Source of the DNA: Streptosporangium brasiliense
Lineage (GTDB): Bacteria; Actinomycetota; Actinomycetes; Streptosporangiales; Streptosporangiaceae
Reading direction: 5' to 3'
Length of the DNA stretch: 64,000 bases
Assembly: GCF_030811595.1 (NCBI RefSeq)
Contig: NZ_JAUSRB010000002.1
Coordinates: 8,245,394 to 8,309,393, forward strand
How positions within the stretch are numbered: position 1 is the stretch's first letter; each line of letters opens with the position of its first letter. Under the pieces are notes generated by a model. It was given only the letters and a program-made list of their open reading frames with translations. It searched no databases and was not told the origin of the DNA. This document shows, piece after piece, positions 47,236 to 56,314 of the stretch. Both the position numbers and the translations under genes were made by a program.

Positions 47236-47370
47236 GCCCGCCCGTCATGGATGCCTGACCGTACAGCGGGCGCCCGCCCGTCGTGGATGCCTGCCCGGAC
47301 AGCGGACGCCCGGCCATCATGAACACCCGTCCGTACAGCGGGCACCCACCCGTCATGGATACCCGTCCGG
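47236..47370. repeat. 36-bp tandem repeat, about 3.75 copies
   Basis: Units start at 47236, 47272, 47308 and 47344, with a consensus near GCCCGCCCGTCATGGATGCC followed by TGNCCGTACAGCGGGC. Copies differ at several positions. Period 36 keeps a frame, and on the minus strand it reads as a 12-residue repeat (AVRxGIHDGRAP), but no credible gene covers it. It lies between the LLM gene and a small hypothetical gene. Copies are contiguous without spacers, so it is not a CRISPR array. Confidence 0.88.
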
Positions 47371-47766
47371 CGACGGCGGCGCGGGCGACGGTCCGTCCCG
47401 ATGCTCGCCGCCCTCGACAGGGTCGGGGAACGCGCGCTCCTCGGGCGGGTCGACCAGCTCGACGAGCTGCCGTACGGCGGGGCTGTCGAGGACCGCGGCG
47501 AGGGCGCCGGCCAGCCCCTCGCCCAGTGGGCGGAAGACCTCCGTCACCGCTTCCACCACGGCCTGCGCCTGGGCGCCGAACACGATGCCGACATCATGCA
47601 TGAACTCCGCGGAGACCCCCGGCAGGGGCGGCGCCGGTAAGGCCAGCTGCCGCCTCGGCGGGGCTTTTTCGGGTGGTGCCCAGCGCATGGAGTCCTCGCT
47701 CATGGCGAGCCACTCGTCGACGACTCCGTCGATGGCGTCGAGCACGTGGTCGGGATCGCTTGGCAT
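47353..47766 (-). CDS. Hypothetical actinobacterial protein, 137 residues
   Basis: The frame from ATG 47766 reads MPSDPDHVLDAIDGVVDEWL, followed by a proline-rich linker and a helical segment FGAQAQAVVEAVTEVFRPLG and a Pro/Ser-rich tail. No domain is recognised. Its third-position GC pattern fits coding sequence, and it is divergent from the MmyB-like regulator, with which it may share a promoter region. Its 3' end runs into the 36-bp repeats. Confidence 0.55.
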   Translation of the reverse strand: MPSDPDHVLDAIDGVVDEWLAMSEDSMRWAPPEKAPPRRQLALPAPPLPGVSAEFMHDVGIVFGAQAQAVVEAVTEVFRPLGEGLAGALAAVLDSPAVRQLVELVDPPEERAFPDPVEGGEHRDGPSPAPPSPDGYP

Positions 47767-47919
47767 AGCGGCTCCCCCGGTGGCTGAGTTCCGATAAGAC
47801 GACGGTACCTCGCCGCGCCCCGGCGGGGAGGGGCCGCCTGCCGTACGGCGCCGCAGATCATGCCCCCTCGCCCGCCCTCGGGGCGGCCCGGTGACGGCGG
47901 CGGGCGCACACTGGAGAAC

Positions 47920-48828
47920 GTGGACCACAACGCCGAGCTCAGGGAGTTCCTGCGCAGCCGCCGCGCGCGCCTGAGCCCCCAGCAGGCGGGCGTGCCCGCC
48001 ACCGGTGGCACCCGCCGGGTGCCCGGCCTGCGCCGGGAGGAGCTCGCCCGCCTCGCCGGCGTCAGCGTGGACTACTACACCCGCCTGGAGCAGGGCCGCC
48101 ACGTCAACGTCTCGGAGAGCGTCCTGGACGCCGTCGCCCGCGCGCTGCGCCTGGACGGGGTGGAGCGCGCCTACCTCTTCGAGCTCGGCCGGTCCGCGCC
48201 CCGGCCCACCCGCCGCCGCACGCCCGCGCGGCCGCAGCGCGTGCGCCCCGGGCTGCACCGGATACTGGAGGCCCTCGCCGGCGTGGCCCCGGCGCTCATC
48301 CTCGGCCGGCGCACGGACGTGCTGGCCGCCAACCGCCTCGCCCGTGCCCTGATCACCGACTTCGACGCGCTGCCGCAGCGCGAACGCAACCTGACCCGCC
48401 ACATGTTCCTCGACGAGGCCGCGCGCGACCTCTACCTCGACTGGGACACCGTCGCCGCCGAGACCGTCGCCGCCCTCCGCCTGGACGCCGGCCGCCACCC
48501 CGACGACCCGCAGCTCGCCGAGCTCGTCGGCGAGCTGGCCGTCAAGAGTGAGGAGTTCCGGACCTGGTGGGCCGACCGCAACCTCCGCGAGCGCACCCAC
48601 GGCACCAGGCGCTACCACCACCCCGTCGTGGGCGAGCTCGTCCTGTCCTACGAGTCGGTCGTCTTCCCCGGCGACGCCGACCAGACCATGTGCGTCCACA
48701 CCACCGAACCCGGCAGTCCCTCGGAGACGGCGCTCCGGCTCCTGGCCGACTGGACGGCCCCTCAGCCACCGGCCGTCCGGCCCTCCGCCGCCGGCCTCCG
48801 GCCGCCCGTCCGGGACTCCCGGACGTAG
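47920..48828 (+). CDS. MmyB-like helix-turn-helix regulator
   Basis: GTG 47920 gives 302 residues starting VDHNAELREFLRSRRARLSP. The XRE-type HTH (GLRREELARLAGVSVDYYTR LEQG) and the MLTR ligand-binding domain (RILEALAGVAPALILGRRTD; WWADRNLRERTHGTRRYHHP) are typical of MmyB-type regulators, which in streptomycetes often control a neighbouring oxidoreductase. The LLM or hypothetical genes nearby are candidate targets. Confidence 0.88.
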   Translation: MDHNAELREFLRSRRARLSPQQAGVPATGGTRRVPGLRREELARLAGVSVDYYTRLEQGRHVNVSESVLDAVARALRLDGVERAYLFELGRSAPRPTRRRTPARPQRVRPGLHRILEALAGVAPALILGRRTDVLAANRLARALITDFDALPQRERNLTRHMFLDEAARDLYLDWDTVAAETVAALRLDAGRHPDDPQLAELVGELAVKSEEFRTWWADRNLRERTHGTRRYHHPVVGELVLSYESVVFPGDADQTMCVHTTEPGSPSETALRLLADWTAPQPPAVRPSAAGLRPPVRDSRT

Positions 48829-48966
48829 CCCGCGGGGTGCCGGTGTTTCGCCTGTGACAGCGCTTTCCTCAAGCGCATGTCACTTGTCAATCTCGACGCG
48901 GTTCACCGGAAAAGTCAGGCACTTGCTTATAACGTGCACGGCGCGCTTTCAGGCAGAGTTACGCAG

Positions 48967-50037
48967 GTGAAGACTCCGTCAGGCGGTGGTCGGCTGGCAG
49001 ATCAGCTGTCGATCGGTTTTCTCACATCTGTCTTTCCGACATCGCTGCTCGACGAGGTGATAGAGGTCTGCGGATGCGCGGAGCGGCGGCGGCGGGCGCT
49101 GCCGGCCCGTCTGACGATTTACTACGTGCTGGCCCTGTGCCTGTTCTCCGACAAGAACTACGACCAGGTCATGCGCCTGCTGCTGAACGGCCTGGCGTGG
49201 CGGTCGCGCTGGGTCCACACCTGGGAGCCGCCCAGCGCCTCGGCCATCAGCCGGGCCCGCGCACGGCTCGGCGCCGAACCCCTGCGCGTGCTCTTCTACC
49301 GGGTGAGCGGCCCGGTGGCGCACCCCCAGGCCCCCAGGTCGTGGCTGGCCGGCCTCCGGCTGGTCACGATGGACGGCACGACGCTGGTCGTCCCCGAGAC
49401 CCATGACAACTCGGCCTTCGGCCATCCTGACGGGGCGGCCGGCCTCCCCCGCGTCCGGGTGGTGGCCGTGGCCGAGAACGGTACGCACGCGCTGATCGAC
49501 GCGACGTTCGGCGGTTCGGCCGTGGAGCAGGACACCCTGGCCCGGAGGCTGCTGCGCTGCCTGGAGTCCGACATGTTGCTGCTCGCCCGTTCGGGCTCGC
49601 TGGGGTTCGACCTGTGGTGCCAGGCGGTCGAGACCGGCACGCACCTGCTGTGGGGGATGACCGGAGCCGACGCGCTCCCCGTGGGGCGCGGTTTCGAGGA
49701 CGGCTCCTACCTGTCCCGGCCGGTCGGCCTGGGCGGCCCGCCCCTGCGGGTCATCCCCCTGCCGGGCACGGAATGGCTGATCACCACGCTGGTCGACCCG
49801 GAGCAGGCGTCCGCCGCCGAGCTGGCGGCGCGCTATGCCGAGCGGTGGGTCCTGGACAGCGCGCTGGCCTGGCTCTGCTCCGGCCGCCGGGGACCGGCGG
49901 CCGTGTTGCGCTCGCGGAGCCCGGAGATGGTGGCCCAGGAGATCTGGGCCCTGCTCTGCGTCTACCAGGCCGCGCGGGCGCTGAGCTGCCAGGCCGCGGG
50001 CCACTCGGAGGCGCTGTGCGCGTGCGCCCGCGTCTAG
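48967..50037 (+). CDS. IS4-family transposase-derived protein, catalytic residues apparently lost
   Basis: The start of family homology (RLADQLSIGFLTSVFPTSLL) favours GTG 48967; ATG 48877 is a longer alternative. The N-terminal IS4 domain (RLTIYYVLALCLFSDKNYDQ VMRLL) and first catalytic region (LVTMDGTTLVVPET) are present. The second motif, normally ADRGF, reads ARSGSLGFDLW without Asp, and the segment expected to carry the glutamate reads RWVLDSALAWL. No terminal inverted repeats were found. TATAAC at 48928-48933 lies in A/T-rich DNA upstream and may be its -10 box. This is either a decayed IS or a domesticated gene. Confidence 0.75.
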   Translation: MKTPSGGGRLADQLSIGFLTSVFPTSLLDEVIEVCGCAERRRRALPARLTIYYVLALCLFSDKNYDQVMRLLLNGLAWRSRWVHTWEPPSASAISRARARLGAEPLRVLFYRVSGPVAHPQAPRSWLAGLRLVTMDGTTLVVPETHDNSAFGHPDGAAGLPRVRVVAVAENGTHALIDATFGGSAVEQDTLARRLLRCLESDMLLLARSGSLGFDLWCQAVETGTHLLWGMTGADALPVGRGFEDGSYLSRPVGLGGPPLRVIPLPGTEWLITTLVDPEQASAAELAARYAERWVLDSALAWLCSGRRGPAAVLRSRSPEMVAQEIWALLCVYQAARALSCQAAGHSEALCACARV

Positions 50038-50090
50038 CCCGGCCCCCGCGCCGCGGGCGCCCCGTCCCGTGCCGGGCGCCGAGTCCGCCG

Positions 50091-50275
50091 GCGCCGGACT
50101 TCCCGGCATCATGTCCGCCGGCACCGGACTTCTCTGCACCAGACCTGCCGGTCCTGAGCTTCCCGGCACCACGCCTGCCGGCCCTGAACTTGTCGGCACC
50201 ACGCCTGCCGGCACCGCGCTTGCCGGCGCCTGACCTCGTGGCATCGGACCTCGTGGCATCGGGGCTCCCGGCGGT
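50091..50275. repeat. Degenerate 15-bp tandem repeats
   Basis: A unit like GCCGGCACCGGACTT or GCCTGCCGGCACCAC recurs about a dozen times with drift. It would encode five-residue repeats (APDLP-like) on the plus strand, but there is no start, ribosome binding site or domain, so it is treated as non-coding. The sequence resembles the 30-bp repeat at 4533-4622 (GCCGGCGCCGGAC core). Confidence 0.65.
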
Positions 50276-50396
50276 GGAGGGCGGCCCGTGCGGTGCGCAC
50301 GGGCCGCGCGGTACGCGGACGGCATGGCCCGCCTCTCGCGCGGGTGCGGGAGAGGCGGGCCGGCCCTGCTGGGCGGACGGGACCGCTCAGGGGTTC

Positions 50397-51089
50397 TCAG
50401 GAGGTGAGGTGGAGCTTCTGGTCGTAGACGCCCGAGTTGGCGGTGGTCTCACCGAGAAGCTGGAACGTGGCGCTGAAGGTGGCCGTGCCGGGGCACAGGA
50501 AGCTGCCGCTGTCCTTGTTGAGGCTGTAGTTGACAGCCCTGGCCTGGGCCTGCACCACGGGCTGCGGGCGGTTGGTGTTGGTGGGGTTGAAGGCGTCCAG
50601 GACGATGCTGTTGCCGGCGCCGGATCCCCTGTAGGTGCAGTTGATGGTGCCGAACCAGCCGGTGCTCGTCGAGGTGACCTTGACACTGTTGAGGGCTATG
50701 GTGCCGTCGCGGCCGTTGGGCACCGGGGCGTAGGTGACGTTGCCGTTGTTCCAGGGGAGCCCGACCGCGGTCACGGTGGACTGGCCGCCGGCGCTGTTGG
50801 GGCACTGCGGGCCGGGGCTGTTGCTGAAGTTGTAGGCCAGGACGTTCAGCATGGTGCCGTCCGACTGCACGGTGCCGTCGATGACGCCGACGTTACAGGT
50901 GGCGGTGGCGAGTGAGGTGCTGATCGATACGTTGCCGATCAACGTCGCCCTGACCTTGCCGGAGTAGAGCGCGCCGAACTGGTCGTTCCTGTGGATCTTG
51001 GTGGTGGCCGCCCAGGCGGAGGTCGGGACGGAGGTGAGTGCCAGCACGACGGCGGTCACGGCGAGGACGAGATTTCGGAGGCGTTTCAT
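50397..51089 (-). CDS. Secreted protein of unknown function, 230 residues
   Basis: ATG 51089 is preceded by AGAGGAG. A signal peptide (MKRLRNLVLAVTAVVLALTS ... SAWA) is followed by a beta-rich, Asn/Thr/Gly-rich mature part with four cysteines (ATCNVG, GPQCPN, INCTYR, FLCPGT). It resembles the many small extracellular beta-sandwich proteins of actinomycetes with no assigned role. The 635-bp upstream region is A/T-rich and free of genes, suggesting substantial regulation. Confidence 0.8.
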   Translation of the reverse strand: MKRLRNLVLAVTAVVLALTSVPTSAWAATTKIHRNDQFGALYSGKVRATLIGNVSISTSLATATCNVGVIDGTVQSDGTMLNVLAYNFSNSPGPQCPNSAGGQSTVTAVGLPWNNGNVTYAPVPNGRDGTIALNSVKVTSTSTGWFGTINCTYRGSGAGNSIVLDAFNPTNTNRPQPVVQAQARAVNYSLNKDSGSFLCPGTATFSATFQLLGETTANSGVYDQKLHLTS

Positions 51090-51724
51090 CGGCCACTCCT
51101 CTGTAATTTACCGGACATCGCGAGAGTAGATAGCCGCATATCATCAGTCAATGTCTTCATGTCAAATACTTTGGTCAGACGGCCATCTCGCGCCGCAAAT
51201 CAACGGGAATTCTGTTGAGATAAGCGCTGCATCTCCGGAACCGCCGGGCGGCGAATTAAGCGGAATCCCACACTTTCCGGAGCGCCGCACGCAGGCCATC
51301 ACGGCCTCCCAAAACCGCAGTTCAGATAGGCTTTCAGCTAGTGGTTGCGGCACCGGCGGCCGGATCGCGGCCCCCCGCCCACGACCGCCGCGGCCCCGGG
51401 GTCCTGCGTTAATGTCAAATCATGACAGGCGCACCCCGGCCCGCTCGATACACCTTCTCCAGTCACGTCGGCACCTGCGGCTCCGGCCGTAAACACCCGC
51501 TCCGCGAGTCAGTAAACAATGCGACCAGCGGACATATCCACCGGCCATGTCCGGGCGCCGGCCATCGCGCCGGAATTTCTCGTCGGACCATATGCGAAAA
51601 CCAAGCGCTTGAATCAACGATTCTTTTCCGGGCCGGGCGGGTGCGGGCCATGGCCCCGGGACCCGCCGGGTCGGGCCGCACGGCGGCCGGGGAATCCCCG
51701 GGGGGCGAAGGTGTTGGAGTGAGG
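51090..51724. other. 635-bp intergenic region between divergent genes
   Basis: The left half (51090-51340) is A/T-rich and should hold the promoter of the secreted protein. The right half leads to the second LLM gene. Open frames here lack ribosome binding sites and recognisable content. No hairpin or repeat stood out. Confidence 0.5.
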
Positions 51725-52780
51725 GTGAACGCAGCATCGCAGGCAACACGGTTGTCGATCCTGGACCGCTCCCTCGCCCGGCGGGGGCACGGCCACGCGC
51801 AGGCGCTGCGCGAGACCGTACGGTTCGCCCAGGAGGCCGAGGCCCTCGGCTACCACCGCTTCTGGGTGTCGGAGCATCACGGGGTACCCGGGGCCGCGGG
51901 CTCGGCGCCGACCGTCCTGGCCGCCGCCGTCGCCGCCGCGACCTCCCGCATCCGGATCGGCACCGGCGGGGTGATGCTCCCCAACCACCCACCGCTGGTC
52001 GTGGCCGAGCAGTTCGGCGTCCTCGAGTCGCTCTACCCGGGCCGTATCGACATGGGCCTGGGCCGGTCGGTCGGCTTCACCGGCGGCATACGGCGCGCGC
52101 TGGGCCACGACAAGCGCGACGCGGAGGACTTCGGGGCCCAGCTCACCGAGCTGCTCGGCTACTTCACCGGCGACCAGCAGGCGCATCCGGGGGTGCACGC
52201 GTTCCCGTCCGAAGGGCTGCGGGTGCCCGCGTACGTGCTCGCCACGGGCACCGGAGCGGACATCGCGGCCGGGCACGGGCTGCCGCTGGTGATCGCGGCG
52301 GCGGGCGGGCAGGAGCGGATGCTGGAGGCGATCACCCGTTACCGTACGGGCTTCCGGCCCTCGGCCTGGTCGGCGCGGCCGTACGTCATCGTCGCGGCCG
52401 GCATCGCGGTCGCCGGGACCACCGAGGCGGCCCGGCGGCTGCAGGCGCCCGAGGCATGGGCGACCGCCGTCTCGCGCACCCGCGGCGTCTTCCCTCCGCT
52501 CACCCCGGCCGGGGAGATCCTCTCCTCGGACATGACGGCCCGGGAACGCGCCCTCTTCGAGGAGGCGCTGCGGGGGCAGATCCACGGCACGCAGGAGGAG
52601 GTCGCGCCCGCGCTGGAGGGGCTGGTGGCGCGGAGCGGCGCCGACGAGGTGCTCGTCACCATGAACACCTTCGACCACGGCGAGCGGCTCGACTCCTATC
52701 GCCGCCTGGCCCACCTGGCGGGCATCACCGCGCCCACCCCGGCCGCCGCGGGGGCGGGAGCCTCTGACGGCCGGCGGTGA
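51725..52780 (+). CDS. LLM-class flavin-dependent oxidoreductase (paralog 2)
   Basis: GTG 51725 with GGAG 5-6 nt upstream gives 351 residues. Family blocks are YHRFWVSEHHGVPGAAGSAP, IRIGTGGVMLPNHPPLVVAE and PGRIDMGLGRSVGFTGGIRR. It is the same length as, and clearly related to, the protein at 46101-47156, but divergent in its C-terminal half, so this is an old duplication or two separate acquisitions. Substrate unknown. It is convergent with the RCK-RyR gene. Confidence 0.87.
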   Translation: MNAASQATRLSILDRSLARRGHGHAQALRETVRFAQEAEALGYHRFWVSEHHGVPGAAGSAPTVLAAAVAAATSRIRIGTGGVMLPNHPPLVVAEQFGVLESLYPGRIDMGLGRSVGFTGGIRRALGHDKRDAEDFGAQLTELLGYFTGDQQAHPGVHAFPSEGLRVPAYVLATGTGADIAAGHGLPLVIAAAGGQERMLEAITRYRTGFRPSAWSARPYVIVAAGIAVAGTTEAARRLQAPEAWATAVSRTRGVFPPLTPAGEILSSDMTARERALFEEALRGQIHGTQEEVAPALEGLVARSGADEVLVTMNTFDHGERLDSYRRLAHLAGITAPTPAAAGAGASDGRR

Positions 52781-52808
52781 CGGCGGCCCGGCCGCGTCCT
52801 CCTCCTCG

Positions 52809-54527
52809 TCACCGGTGGGGCGCGGTCTCCTGAGGGCTCCCCTCCATGCGGACGATCTGGAAGCCGGCCATGGCCAGCACGGCGGGCAGGTGGCGTATGA
52901 CGTTGCGGTCCTTCTCCTTGGACGACTCGGGCAGGCGCGCCCAGTCCTCCATGTCGGGGTGCCGCTTGCGGACGGTGTCACGGGAGGGGCCGTGGGTCCA
53001 GCCTTCCTCCGCGCGCTCGTCCATCCAGCGCCGGTGCTCCATGGCCGCCAGCCGTTCGATCTCCGCGTCGGTGAAGGTGAACCCGAGCTCGGGGTTGACC
53101 CGCGAGGCGAGGACGGCGCCGACGGCCTTGAGCTTGCGGCCGATGTCCTGGGCCTGGCTGCGGTTGGCCTTCTTGAGGGTCTCGGGCAGCTCGGGCCACG
53201 GGAGCAGTGAGTCGTTGGTCTCCAGAGAGTCGCCGTTCTGGAGGCAGTCGTAGACGTAGTTCTCATGGATGGCCCGCGCCAGCTGCTCGATGAGGTCCTC
53301 GGCGATCAGGCGCGGATCACCGGCCTCGTCGGTGACGGCGAACACCTGCAGGAGGCCGGCCAGGTTCTCCAGGAGGCTGACCCCCTGAAACGCCTGGTCG
53401 AACATCCCCTGTCGTTCGACCCGGATCACCAGCGAGCGCGGCGTGCCGGTCCACAGCCGCAACGTGGTCAGCGCGGTCTTCAGGGCCAGGTCCTCGTCGG
53501 GGTAGCACACGTACACCCGCTGCGGCACGCCGGGGAACCGGTAGCCCTCGGCGTCGAGCCGGCTGGGGTGGACGGCCGTCAGGTCGAGGGCGGAGTCGAT
53601 GAAGTCGTATCTGCGGCGCATGGTGGCCAGCGCCGCGTCGGCGTCGGCGTCGACGACGGTCACCGGCAGTCTCGGCTGCGGCTGCGGCGAGCGCAGCCGC
53701 CACCGGCGGGCCAGCCCGATGAGCAGCGCGTGGCCGAAGCCGTCGAGGCCGAAGATCATGATCGGCAGGCATTCGCCGACGGGGTCACGGTCCAGCAGCA
53801 CCCGGGCGGCGAGCTCGTCGCGGTTGAAGAAGTCGAGCCGGAGGCCGGGCGGATCGGCCACACCCAGCCGCCGGGCGCGCAGCGCGGTGCAGAGGTCGGG
53901 GTCGGGGATGAGGACGTAGGCCGCCAGCGGGCCGGGCGCGGCCCGCCGGACACCGTGGGCGGCCAGGGCGATCCCCGTGTTCGTGGAGCTGTCCTGCTCG
54001 CAGGCGTAGAGCACCTCGGCCCTGGCGACCCCGGCGGCCTTGAGCACGGCGGGGTTGCGGGCGTCTCCGACCACGTGGAGCACGCGGGGGTCGTCCAGGA
54101 GGGTGACGGGGGTGGAGGTGATCACCACGACGTCGCGCCCGGCGGCGCGCAGCCGCTCGACCAACCCCCGCGTCATCGGGCTCTCACCGCAGATCACGGC
54201 GTGCCGCCGCGCCTCCCGCGCCCGGATCCGCCGGATCTCACCGGCGAGCATGAGCCGGGCCGCCTCGAACAGGGCGTAGATCGTCACAGCGGGCGCGACG
54301 AACCTGGCCACCTCCAGCGTCCACGGCAGCGGGGCCGTGCCGTCGAGAGGGGTGGGGTCGAGGACGAACAGCTGGAGGACGTAGTAGAGGACGTCCAGCG
54401 GCGACCGCGCGAACTCGGGCCTGGAGAGCAGGTAGGTCCGCATGCCGACGCAGCCCAGCACGGAGGCCGCCACCGCCAGGAGGACGAACACGATCCGGAG
54501 CCGGAAGGCGGCGAACGGTGGATTCAC
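52809..54527 (-). CDS. Membrane RCK/TrkA-N protein with C-terminal RyR domain
   Basis: The 572-residue protein has two predicted membrane segments (about 9-29 and 72-92), then a TrkA-N nucleotide-binding domain (HAVICGESPMTRGLVERLRA AG; VVGDARNPAVLKAAGVARAE) and a second, more divergent RCK-like half (IMIFGLDGFGHALLIGLARR). The last 100 residues match the RyR domain (FTDAEIERLAAMEHRRWMDE RAEEGWTHGPSRD ... HPDMEDWARLP). RCK domains gate K+ channels and transporters with nucleotides; RyR domains occur in prokaryotes with unknown ligand. No canonical selectivity filter (TVGYG) is seen between the membrane segments, so it may not be a channel on its own. Confidence 0.82.
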   Translation of the reverse strand: MNPPFAAFRLRIVFVLLAVAASVLGCVGMRTYLLSRPEFARSPLDVLYYVLQLFVLDPTPLDGTAPLPWTLEVARFVAPAVTIYALFEAARLMLAGEIRRIRAREARRHAVICGESPMTRGLVERLRAAGRDVVVITSTPVTLLDDPRVLHVVGDARNPAVLKAAGVARAEVLYACEQDSSTNTGIALAAHGVRRAAPGPLAAYVLIPDPDLCTALRARRLGVADPPGLRLDFFNRDELAARVLLDRDPVGECLPIMIFGLDGFGHALLIGLARRWRLRSPQPQPRLPVTVVDADADAALATMRRRYDFIDSALDLTAVHPSRLDAEGYRFPGVPQRVYVCYPDEDLALKTALTTLRLWTGTPRSLVIRVERQGMFDQAFQGVSLLENLAGLLQVFAVTDEAGDPRLIAEDLIEQLARAIHENYVYDCLQNGDSLETNDSLLPWPELPETLKKANRSQAQDIGRKLKAVGAVLASRVNPELGFTFTDAEIERLAAMEHRRWMDERAEEGWTHGPSRDTVRKRHPDMEDWARLPESSKEKDRNVIRHLPAVLAMAGFQIVRMEGSPQETAPHR

Positions 54528-54813
54528 TCATGCCTCGCTCATGACGGTGTCGAAGACTGCGTGATCGCGTTCATGGCCCCCGGACCGGAAATGGAACGGC
54601 TCTCCCACAGTAACGGCCAGATCCGCCGATCGCCCGGGATACGGAGGAGCGGCCTCCGGCCCGGCCTCACGCCATCCCCCGGGCCGCAGGGACCCGCCCG
54701 GCCGCCCGGCTCCGGTAAGCGCAGCGTCGGCGCAGGTGAAACGGGGTAAGAGCCCTTCAGCAGGTTCGATATCGGTCCATATGATCCGCTGCGGCCGTGC
54801 GGGGGGATGCTTC

Positions 54814-56253
54814 ATGGCCATATTCCAGACGGGATCAGGCGTACTGCGCCGTAAACCCATCGAGCACATCGAAGAACCGGAGGGTGACAAGACCGAGCAG
54901 CTCACCCGTGTGCTGGGGCTGTGGCAGCTCACCGCGATCGGGGTGGGCGGCATCATCGGCGCGGGCATCTTCGCGCTCGCGGGCACGGTCGCCAACGGCA
55001 CGGCCGGTCCCGCCGTCGTGGTGTCGTTCCTGATCGCCGGGGTCGCGAGCGCGGCGGCGGCGCTCTCCTACGCGGAGTTCGCCGGGCTCATCCCGAAGGC
55101 GGGGTCGGCCTACACCTACGGCTACGCGGTCCTCGGCGAGCTGCCGGGCTGGTTCATCGGCTGGGACCTGCTGCTGGAGTACACCGCCATCGTCGCGGTC
55201 GTCGCCATCGGCATCTCCGGATACTTCTCGTTCCTGATCAGCGACCTGGGCGCGCAGCTGCCCGCCTGGATGCTGGGGGCCCCGGGGACGGGCGCGGGGC
55301 ACCGGGTGGACCTGTTCGCCGCCATACTGTGCCTGCTGATCGCCTACCTGCTGAACCTCGGCATGCGGAACGCCGCCCGGTTCGAGACGACCGTCGTCGG
55401 GCTGAAGGTCGCCGTGGTGCTGCTGGTCATCATCGTGGGCTTCTTCTACATCAACACCGACAACTACACGCCGTTCTTCCCCTACGGCATCGGGGGCGCC
55501 ATCACGGGGGCGGCCACGGTCTTCTTCGCCGTCTTCGGTTACGACGCCATGAGCACGGCGGCGGAGGAGTCCAAGGACGCCCAGCGCCACATGCCGAAGG
55601 CGATCGTCTACTCGCTCGCCATCTCGATGGTCCTGTACGTGCTGGCCTGCCTGGTGCTGACCGGCATGCAGCACTACACGGAGATCGACAAGGAGAGCGG
55701 CTTCTCCACGGCGTTCCAGTCGGTGGGCCTGAACCGCCTGGCCGACGTGATCGCGGTCGGGGCGATCATCGGCATCCTCACCGTGATGTTCACGTTCATG
55801 CTCGGCGTGAGCCGCGTCTGGTTCTCGATGAGCCGCGACGGGCTCCTGCCCAAGTGGTTCGCCAAGACGCACCCGACGCGGCACGTGCCGACGCGCGTGA
55901 CGTGGATCATCGGCATCGCCTCGGCCCTCATCGCCGGCTTCCTGCCCATCAGGGAGGCGGCGGAGCTGACCAACATCGGCATCCTGCTCGCCTTCGCGGT
56001 CGTGTGCACGGCGGTGATCGTGCTGCGTTACCGGCAGCCCGACCTGCCGCGGACCTTCCGCTGCCCGGCGATGCCGGTGGTGCCCGCGATCGGCGTCGTC
56101 TTCTCGCTCTGGCTGATCACCTACCTGCAGTGGCAGACGTGGGTGCGCTTCGCGGTGTGGTTCCTGATCGGCCTGGTCGTGTACTTCACCTACTCCTACC
56201 GCCACTCCGAGCTGGCCAAGGCGCAGACCGCGACGCACGAGGGCGGGGTGTGA
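54814..56253 (+). CDS. APC-family amino acid permease, cationic amino acid transporter type
   Basis: ATG 54814 gives 479 residues with a cytoplasmic N-terminus (KPIEHIEEPEGDKTEQLTRVLG), twelve or more membrane segments and the conserved GVGGIIGAGIFALAGTVANG and AVFGYDAMSTAAEESKDAQR blocks, as in YfnA/CAT-type transporters. It imports amino acids with the membrane potential or protons; specificity is not readable. It stands alone, divergent from the RCK-RyR gene. Confidence 0.9.
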   Translation: MAIFQTGSGVLRRKPIEHIEEPEGDKTEQLTRVLGLWQLTAIGVGGIIGAGIFALAGTVANGTAGPAVVVSFLIAGVASAAAALSYAEFAGLIPKAGSAYTYGYAVLGELPGWFIGWDLLLEYTAIVAVVAIGISGYFSFLISDLGAQLPAWMLGAPGTGAGHRVDLFAAILCLLIAYLLNLGMRNAARFETTVVGLKVAVVLLVIIVGFFYINTDNYTPFFPYGIGGAITGAATVFFAVFGYDAMSTAAEESKDAQRHMPKAIVYSLAISMVLYVLACLVLTGMQHYTEIDKESGFSTAFQSVGLNRLADVIAVGAIIGILTVMFTFMLGVSRVWFSMSRDGLLPKWFAKTHPTRHVPTRVTWIIGIASALIAGFLPIREAAELTNIGILLAFAVVCTAVIVLRYRQPDLPRTFRCPAMPVVPAIGVVFSLWLITYLQWQTWVRFAVWFLIGLVVYFTYSYRHSELAKAQTATHEGGV

Positions 56254-56314
56254 CCGGCCGGCCGCCGGACCGCGGACGCGGGCGGACGGCCGGCCGGGAA
56301 GGCGCGGGGAGGCC

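Noticed and set aside
47236..47370. Possible CRISPR array
   Set aside because: The 36-bp units are contiguous with no unique spacers and only four copies; no cas gene is near.
50073..50340. Repeat protein encoded by the 15-bp repeats
   Set aside because: The frame is only an out-of-frame continuation from the transposase-like gene; there is no start signal, and composition follows from the repeat unit alone.
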